DNA of 10,662 nt from an uncultured Gammaproteobacteria bacterium (GTDB taxonomy: Bacteria; Pseudomonadota; Gammaproteobacteria; Steroidobacterales; JABDMI01), in assembly GCA_938039225.1 (NCBI GenBank), contig CALHVH010000108.1:1-10662 (forward strand), read 5' to 3'. The notes under the pieces are model-generated. The model had not been told where the DNA came from, ran no database searches, and worked only from the letters and a program-made list of their open reading frames with translations. Of the stretch, positions 7,005-10,662 are shown piece after piece (the stretch's first letter is position 1; every line of letters starts with the position of its first letter). Both the position numbers and the translations under genes were made by a program.

Positions 7005-7790
7005 TTAATGAGCCTTACCAGCGTTCATCAATAACTTTCTTTGATAACGCGACTGTACAAAATCAGTGAGCCCCATTACAACAATGACAAAATAGAAAGT
7101 CGTTTTACTCATTGCTTCAATTGGCTGACCAAAGAACTTAAGATGAGCAATATGCCCGCCTTCACTCAGCAGCATTATTCCTACCACTAAGAGGATGAAT
7201 AAACCTAAAACTTCGTACATGCGATTTTTTTCGAGAAAGCTTGTTACGCCATCTGCCAAAAGAATCATTAAAAGACCACCAATCAAAATTGCTGTTGCCA
7301 TTACTACAATATTATCTCCGGCTAGAGCAATTGCCGAGAGAATTGAATCAAATGAGAAAACTACGTTCATCACAACAATTAACATGATGACGTTGCCGGT
7401 GGACTTAGCTGAGCTCTCGTGGTTCGCAGCTTGTTCAAGATTCATCATATGCCAGATTTCTTTAATCGCGGTATACATAATAAATACCCCACCAAAAAGA
7501 ACAATGATGGCGTGTAGATTAAATTCACCAGTGACAACACCTTCCCAATTAATGTCAAATAACGGCTCTCTAACCAAACCAATTAGCTTGACCAGAACTA
7601 CTAGTAAAATAATTCGGAAGATAACTGCAAGTGCAATACCCATTTTACGCACATAAGATTGTTTGTCTGCCGGCGCTCTACGCGACTCAAGAGAGATATA
7701 AAGTAAATTATCGAAGCCTAAAACAGCTTGCAACATGACCAACATAACTAGATCGACCAAATTGCCTAAGGTGAAGAGATTTTCAAACAT
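7005..7790 (-). CDS. TerC-family integral membrane protein
   Basis: Multi-pass inner-membrane protein of the TerC/Alx family, whose characterised members export manganese or are linked to metal stress and tellurite resistance. The 261 residues show about seven to eight hydrophobic segments. Acidic membrane motifs typical of the family are GFDNLLYIS (25-33, Asp27) and FSFDSILSAIAL (145-156, Asp148), arranged as two related halves. There is no CBS or CorC domain, so it is the short form. The ATG at 7790 has only a weak AAAAGAA ribosome site. An intrinsic terminator follows. The 217-bp upstream region lacks a recognisable yybP-ykoY manganese riboswitch but contains another structured element. 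The family assignment is firm; the transported metal is inference. Confidence 0.9.
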   Translation of the reverse strand: MFENLFTLGNLVDLVMLVMLQAVLGFDNLLYISLESRRAPADKQSYVRKMGIALAVIFRIILLVVLVKLIGLVREPLFDINWEGVVTGEFNLHAIIVLFGGVFIMYTAIKEIWHMMNLEQAANHESSAKSTGNVIMLIVVMNVVFSFDSILSAIALAGDNIVVMATAILIGGLLMILLADGVTSFLEKNRMYEVLGLFILLVVGIMLLSEGGHIAHLKFFGQPIEAMSKTTFYFVIVVMGLTDFVQSRYQRKLLMNAGKAH

Positions 7791-8007
7791 GATATTTATT
7801 TCTTTTGTTAAATTTTAAAGACACTGAATCCCTAGTCATGCTGAAGAATTCGGTATGGACCCCCAGTTCGACAATTGCTCCTGCATTGTTCTATCTTCCA
7901 CCATCCATAGTGGTCGCAGCTGAGGGGTTCGTTTTTTTGTTATTGCGGGTTTAATCTACCAAACCTGGCAATCTATAAATCATTAAGCGCTATGATAAAA
8001 CTTATCC
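7791..8007. other. 217-bp intergenic region between wrbA-like gene and terC
   Basis: No coding sequence is seen. The centre (7855-7938) holds a structured element, listed separately. Nearer the wrbA-like stop there are two weak hairpins, GATAA/TTATC (7994-8006) and GGTTT/AAACC (7948-7965). Neither has a T-run on the minus strand, so the upstream operon has no obvious intrinsic terminator and may read into terC. I could not pick a convincing terC promoter. Confidence 0.5.
7855..7938 (+). ncRNA. Putative structured small RNA ending in a T-run
   Basis: On the plus strand ATGGACCCC (7855-7863) pairs with GGGGTTCGT (7924-7932), and CAG (7864-7866) with CTG (7920-7922), leaving A7923 bulged. The stem can continue through TTCGAC (7867-7872) with small bulges. 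Inside, ACAAT-T-GC (7871-7878) can instead pair with GCATTGT (7883-7889), and CCAC (7898-7901) with GTGG (7910-7913). Seven T follow at 7932-7938. Two outer pairs (G58-T29, T56-G31, abbreviated) are G-U on this strand and would be A-C mismatches on the other, which favours plus-strand transcription. No promoter was identified. The alternative is a leader element of terC on the minus strand. It matches no family I recognise. Confidence 0.4.
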
Positions 8008-8601
8008 TTAGCCACGTCCACGTTTGAACTGTAGAGTTATGTTAGCAACTCTTTGTCCATAGGCCTCAGCCGTGGCAATATCGCCAGCTCCTGGCGCTTG
8101 GGGTGGGTTAACTTGAAAACTACTGGCAGCAGGCCCCATTGATGAACCAACACGATTAAGTGCATTACTTGAAGGCCCTTCTAGGTTTTCTAAAGCATCT
8201 GTTTCGTTTGGCGCAGGAAACATCGCTGTGCCGACGTAGATCATGCCGTGTTGCATAGCGTTTATCATAATGGACGACAAAGTATTCATCTTATCTCCTG
8301 AAAAAGAAGATGAATTCGTAAAAGCACCAGCAATTTTATCTTTCCAGCCCATGCTGAACCATTTGCTAGCCGCAATTTCTTGGAATTTCTTCATATCCGC
8401 AGAAACATTACCCATATAAGTTGGACAGCCGAAAATGATAGCATCCGCATCATCAAACACATCAATATCCTCACCTGCCTCAGCGACGCTATAAATGACT
8501 ACCTCAATATCGGAAACTTCTTCTGCACCTCTAGCCACGGCTTCTGCTTGACGCTTTGTGTGTCCAAAACCACTATGATAAATAACTGCTACTTTTGCCA
8601 T
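8008..8601 (-). CDS. WrbA-like flavodoxin-fold NAD(P)H:quinone oxidoreductase
   Basis: Predicted cytoplasmic FMN-binding protein of the flavodoxin/WrbA family, whose members reduce quinones by two electrons to limit redox cycling. The phosphate-binding loop is seen in YHSGFGHTKRQAEAVA near the N-terminus. The second FMN loop is GCPTYMGN (58-65), followed by KKFQE, and the WrbA-like AFTNSSSFSGDK and HGM (108-110) follow. The length of 197 matches WrbA (198 in E. coli), but the sequence is fairly divergent, so the name wrbA is not assigned. The start is placed at ATG 8601 because GAAGGG lies seven bases before it; a TTG 15 bases upstream is that ribosome site's own neighbourhood, not a start. 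It lies 25 bp after the small acidic gene and is probably cotranscribed with it. Confidence 0.88.
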   Translation of the reverse strand: MAKVAVIYHSGFGHTKRQAEAVARGAEEVSDIEVVIYSVAEAGEDIDVFDDADAIIFGCPTYMGNVSADMKKFQEIAASKWFSMGWKDKIAGAFTNSSSFSGDKMNTLSSIMINAMQHGMIYVGTAMFPAPNETDALENLEGPSSNALNRVGSSMGPAASSFQVNPPQAPGAGDIATAEAYGQRVANITLQFKRGRG

Positions 8602-8626
8602 TGATAAACCCTTCAATTCTATTTAA

Positions 8627-9007
8627 TTATTCAATCCACAACCATTCAATCAATGGAATATTCTTTGCTTTGGCAAAACTGGCGGTGACTAATATTTGCT
8701 CTTCAGCATGATGGAAGTTTCCTTTCCATAGAAATTGCACTAACTCAACCCTCTCCAAACTTCCCATGTACTCTAGTTTTACTAAAGGGCCATAATTTGG
8801 ATTCATCTCATTACAGGTTTCAATAAATTCTTCTTCATCAATTTGATCAATAAACTCGTCGGTACAAAGGGACGAAAATTTTTCATAATCACTACGAGTA
8901 TGAGCATCCAGTGCGGTTAGCATTACAGCATGCACTTTTTCGCAGGCTTGCTCCTCGTTATCACCAAGATTACCAAACGGTGTAGCGTTAATTTCATCAA
9001 GAGACAT
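8627..9007 (-). CDS. Small acidic protein of unknown function, possibly NTF2-like fold
   Basis: I do not recognise this 126-residue protein with certainty. It is acidic and soluble with no signal peptide or membrane segment. The layout is a helix with ALDAHTRSDYEKFSSLCTDEFID, a second helix with EEFIETCNEMNPNYGPL, then several strands (KLEYMGSLERVELVQFLWKGNF, EEQILVTASFAK) and a final PLIEWLWIE. This helix-helix-curved-sheet order resembles NTF2/SnoaL-like small proteins. The start has a strong GAGG seven bases upstream. The gene precedes the WrbA-like gene by 25 bp and shares its probable promoter, where an eight-bp inverted repeat follows a TACAAT box. A role linked to redox or quinone stress is only guilt by association. 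The coding call is firm. Confidence 0.8.
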   Translation of the reverse strand: MSLDEINATPFGNLGDNEEQACEKVHAVMLTALDAHTRSDYEKFSSLCTDEFIDQIDEEEFIETCNEMNPNYGPLVKLEYMGSLERVELVQFLWKGNFHHAEEQILVTASFAKAKNIPLIEWLWIE

Positions 9008-9022
9008 AGTAAAACCTCGCAG

Positions 9023-9057
9023 TGTTATTCTGCATATAAATACTGAATAACATTGTA
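9023..9057 (-). promoter_or_regulatory. Probable -10 box and inverted repeat before the acidic-protein/wrbA-like operon
   Basis: On the minus strand TACAAT (9057-9052) fits a -10 box, though no good -35 is seen at the right distance. It runs directly into TGTTATTC (9052-9045), then 14 bases, then GAATAACA (9030-9023): eight perfect pairs. The position, from the -10 into the early transcribed region, suits a repressor operator or a leader hairpin. Confidence 0.45.
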
Positions 9058-9083
9058 CTGGAGAAAGTATTTATTTCTTGCAT

Positions 9084-9111
9084 AAAAAAGCCCCGTAATT
9101 ACTACGAGGCT
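9084..9111 (-). terminator. Rho-independent terminator of ppiC
   Basis: On the minus strand AGCCTCGTA, loop GTAAT, TACGGGGCT gives nine pairs including one U-G, followed by six T. The wobble pair would be a mismatch on the other strand, which fits minus-strand use after ppiC. Confidence 0.9.
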
Positions 9112-9130
9112 CTTGGATCACAAAAACTCG

Positions 9131-9150
9131 ATTCCCAATCATTTGGGAAT
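9131..9150 (-). repeat. Extra stem-loop between ppiC stop and its terminator
   Basis: ATTCCCAA, loop of four, TTGGGAAT: eight perfect pairs, 14 bp past the ppiC stop codon and without a T-run. With the terminator it forms two tandem hairpins in the ppiC 3' end, perhaps protecting the mRNA from exonucleases. Confidence 0.6.
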
Positions 9151-9164
9151 GCAGCATGTATAGA

Positions 9165-9446
9165 TTAGTCTGTACGGCTTGTGATTTCTAATAAATGATA
9201 ACCAAACTGTGTTTGCACCGGGCCATGCACTTGCCCAAGGTCACCAGAGAAAACGACTTTATCGAATTCTGGAACCATCATACCTGGGCCAAATTCGCCA
9301 AGATCACCACCACGCTGGCCTGATGGGCAGCTTGAGTTAGCCATAGCTACTTCACCAAAGTCTTTGCCGCCCTCGATTTCTGCTTTTAATTCATTACACT
9401 TTTCTTCTGTTTCGACCAAAATATGTCGAGCTGTAGCTTTAGCCAT
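9165..9446 (-). CDS. ppiC: Peptidyl-prolyl cis-trans isomerase C (parvulin)
   Basis: Minimal cytoplasmic parvulin that speeds cis-trans isomerisation of peptide bonds before proline. It is 93 residues, the length of E. coli PpiC, and is a single rotamase domain with no signal peptide or chaperone segment. Family landmarks are ARHILVETEEKC (6-17), the active-site region SSCPSGQRGGDLGEFGPGMMVPEF (38-61, with Cys40 and Met56-57), and the closing TQFGYHLLEI (79-88, catalytic-fold His84). The ATG is preceded by AAGG at suitable spacing. It appears monocistronic: a candidate promoter lies upstream and two hairpins, the second a clear terminator, lie downstream. Confidence 0.96.
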   Translation of the reverse strand: MAKATARHILVETEEKCNELKAEIEGGKDFGEVAMANSSCPSGQRGGDLGEFGPGMMVPEFDKVVFSGDLGQVHGPVQTQFGYHLLEITSRTD

Positions 9447-9507
9447 GATAAATACCTTTTGTTAAAATTTGGAAATTAGGATTAGAATTCTATTCAAAAT
9501 CTAGAAT

Positions 9508-9537
9508 TATATATAAGGTCTGATATGTTGATTTCAA
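9508..9537 (-). promoter_or_regulatory. Candidate sigma70 promoter of ppiC
   Basis: On the minus strand TTGAAA (9537-9532), 18 bp, TATATA (9513-9508), within an AT-rich run that also contains TATAAT two bases further on. Transcription would start near 9500, giving a leader of about 50 bases before the ppiC ATG. Confidence 0.5.
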
Positions 9538-9540
9538 TGC

Positions 9541-9570
9541 AAGCGATTACTTTTTAATCGCTTAGTTTTT
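9541..9570 (+). terminator. Stem-loop with plus-strand T-run, function unclear
   Basis: AAGCGATTA, loop CTTTT, TAATCGCTT: nine perfect pairs, then AG and five T on the plus strand. It looks like a terminator for plus-strand transcripts, yet no plus-strand gene lies upstream. It may block antisense transcription, end a very short RNA, or act as a weak 3' hairpin for ihfB mRNA, which lacks another one. Confidence 0.4.
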
Positions 9571-9677
9571 GTTTGAGGTTCTTTTACTACTCTTTTTGAA
9601 AATAAGGGAGTGTTCGTATCTTGTGGTACTTGTGAGTAGCATTTCGCAAAAACGTTATTTGTTATGCGTTGCGTTAT

Positions 9678-9980
9678 TCAATCTTTAATCGGGTAGATAC
9701 GCCCAGCATTAACCATTTCACGTAAATCTTTACCCGGTTTAAAATGCGGTACATTTTTACCCGACAATGAAACAGCATCACCAGTTTTAGGATTACGCCC
9801 TAAACGTGGAGCACGAAAATGCAAAGAGAAACTTCCAAAGCCACGTATCTCAATACGTTCACCATTTGAAAGAGAATTACTCATCATCTCAATGGTGTGC
9901 TTAACAGCAAGTTCAACATCTTTAACTGGAAGATGTTTTTGTTTTTTAGCAAGACGCTCGATCAGTTCAGCTTTAGTCAT
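9678..9980 (-). CDS. ihfB: Integration host factor subunit beta
   Basis: Beta subunit of the heterodimeric nucleoid protein IHF, which bends DNA sharply at specific sites and supports recombination, replication and sigma54 promoters. The 100 residues match E. coli IhfB closely: MTKAELIERLA at the start, GERIEIRGFGSFSLHFRAPR (40-59), GRNPKTGD (61-68) with the intercalating Pro64, and VPHFKPGKDLRE (77-88). The C-terminal tail NAGRIYPIKD is slightly longer than in E. coli. Beta rather than HU or alpha is supported by this alignment and by the position downstream of rpsA, the usual order. It has GAGAAA before the ATG and its own candidate promoter. The rpsA terminator separates it from S1. Confidence 0.96.
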   Translation of the reverse strand: MTKAELIERLAKKQKHLPVKDVELAVKHTIEMMSNSLSNGERIEIRGFGSFSLHFRAPRLGRNPKTGDAVSLSGKNVPHFKPGKDLREMVNAGRIYPIKD

Positions 9981-10055
9981 TTTTATTTCTCAAAATTTAT
10001 TTTTCTTATATGGCTCAAGGACTTAAAGCTCTTGTCCATTTAATAAACAAAACCT

Positions 10056-10084
10056 ATTATTAATCATTTTGCATTGTATTTCAA
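10056..10084 (-). promoter_or_regulatory. Candidate sigma70 promoter of ihfB
   Basis: On the minus strand TTGAAA (10084-10079), 17 bp, AATAAT (10061-10056). It lies between the rpsA terminator and ihfB. The leader, about 70 bases, contains a weak GGAC/GTCC hairpin (10018-10037 area). No full IHF consensus site was found that would show autoregulation. Confidence 0.5.
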
Positions 10085-10155
10085 TCACTTAGGCATTTAT
10101 TTTCAAAATAATTCAAATTGAGAGTTTTCTAAGCCTCTGATTTTCCTCCAAACAT

Positions 10156-10183
10156 AAAAAAACCGACGCCTAAGCGTCGGTTT
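10156..10183 (-). terminator. Rho-independent terminator of rpsA
   Basis: On the minus strand AAACCGACGC, a four-base loop, GCGTCGGTTT (ten pairs, GC-rich) ending in seven T in total. It is 44 bp downstream of the rpsA stop codon and is the strongest terminator in the window. Confidence 0.95.
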
Positions 10184-10227
10184 AATTCACATTAAGTTGT
10201 GATTCTAACTAATTGTTTTATAAACGA

Positions 10228-10662
10228 TTAATCAGATGATGTCATCAAGTCTTTCAACTGATCACCTAAGCTAGTACCCGCAGTAGAAGCCGATTGATAA
10301 TCACGCATCGCTTCTTCTTCTTCGTGACGGTCTTTGGCTTTTACCGACAAAGTAACCATACGAGTTTTGCGATCTAAACCTACAAACTTCGCTTCAACTT
10401 CATCGCCTACCTTAAGAACTTTGCTGGCATCTTCAACACGATCCACTGAAAGATCAGAAGCTTTAAGCTGACCAATAATGCCATCACCTAAATCGACCAT
10501 TGCCGCTTTAGCGTCAACTTCAGTAATAATACCTTTGATGATTGAACCTTTAGGATTTGCTGCCAAGTAGCCAGAGAACGGATCATTGCTCAACTGCTTA
10601 ACACCTAAAGAAATACGCTCACGCTCAGGGTCGATGCTTAAGATTACGGCTTCAACATGGTC
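10228..10662 (-). CDS. rpsA: 30S ribosomal protein S1, C-terminal part (5' end outside window)
   Basis: S1 binds mRNA on the small ribosomal subunit and aids initiation on structured or weak-ribosome-site messages. Only the last 144 codons of roughly 560 are present. They show the end of the fifth S1 domain (DHVEAVILSIDPERERISLGVKQL), the linker NDPFSGYLAANPKG, and the whole last S1 OB-fold domain (GSIIKGIITEVDAKAAMVDLGDGIIGQL through TRMVTLSVKAKD). A polar tail ending LKDLMTSSD follows. The frame is open to the window edge. A strong terminator follows, and ihfB lies beyond it in the usual order. Confidence 0.96.
   Translation of the reverse strand, partial: DHVEAVILSIDPERERISLGVKQLSNDPFSGYLAANPKGSIIKGIITEVDAKAAMVDLGDGIIGQLKASDLSVDRVEDASKVLKVGDEVEAKFVGLDRKTRMVTLSVKAKDRHEEEEAMRDYQSASTAGTSLGDQLKDLMTSSD

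Larger units (their letters stand above)
9447..9677. other. 231-bp intergenic region between ppiC and ihfB
   Basis: No gene is seen. It holds the candidate ppiC promoter (9508-9537) and a stem-loop with a plus-strand T-run (9541-9570), both listed separately. The stretch from about 9575 to 9677, downstream of ihfB, shows no convincing minus-strand terminator. Confidence 0.6.

Noticed and set aside
7195..7656. 153-codon open frame on the plus strand
   Set aside because: It lies antisense within terC, whose membrane motifs and family match are clear; the antisense product has no recognisable features.
7855..7938. Structured element as 4.5S (SRP) RNA, 6S RNA or Spot 42
   Set aside because: The SRP apical GGAAG-type motif is missing and the length and bubble layout do not fit 6S. 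The TTCTATCTT stretch shared with Spot 42 is too short and lacks the rest of that RNA.
8602..8616. TTG start adding five residues to the WrbA-like protein
   Set aside because: The added codons contain the GAAGGG ribosome site of the ATG at 8601, which matches the family N-terminus.
10591..10593. TTG at 10593 as a start for a 121-residue protein
   Set aside because: It is an internal leucine codon of rpsA; the frame continues to the window edge with S1-domain sequence.
1..10662. Mobile elements, CRISPR arrays, tRNA genes or toxin-antitoxin and phage-defence genes
   Set aside because: Nothing on either strand supports any of these; the gene content is housekeeping in character.

Overview
The window looks like a core chromosomal stretch of a moderately AT-rich gammaproteobacterium, probably free-living and possibly marine. 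This rests on the proteins (a gammaproteobacterial-type SMC, IHF beta beside ribosomal protein S1, DksA followed by GluQ, short-form QueF, PhaR). The genus cannot be fixed by eye. I saw no mobile element, CRISPR array, tRNA or rRNA.

Left part (1-4800): the N-terminal four fifths of smc runs leftward out of the window. Divergent from it are queF (queuosine synthesis) and, 251 bp further on, an unusual dksA. That dksA encodes a complete C-terminal DksA behind about 198 residues of lysine-rich, histone H1-like tail, 90 of which are 18 in-register KKKxx-type pentads. gluQ (glutamyl-Q tRNA(Asp) synthetase) follows 27 bp later, the classical dksA-gluQ arrangement. QueF and GluQ both act on the queuosine pathway, one making the base and the other modifying it in tRNA(Asp), so they bracket dksA functionally.

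Middle (5739-8007): phaR (PHA/PHB-responsive repressor) has its own AT-rich, dyad-rich upstream region. It ends one base from the convergent stop of a TRIC/UPF0126-family membrane channel gene. A TerC-family membrane protein gene lies upstream of that channel gene on the minus strand. A strong terminator separates the two, only 12 bp before the channel gene's start codon. The 217 bp upstream of terC hold a compact inverted-repeat structure followed by seven T on the plus strand. Its G-U pairs suggest a plus-strand small RNA.

Right part (8008-10662), all minus strand: a small acidic protein of unknown function and a WrbA-like flavoprotein form a two-gene operon. Before them come ppiC (parvulin) with its own terminator, ihfB with its own promoter, and the 3' end of rpsA with a strong terminator.

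The two observations most worth follow-up are the lysine-repeat-tailed DksA and the structured element at about 7855-7938.
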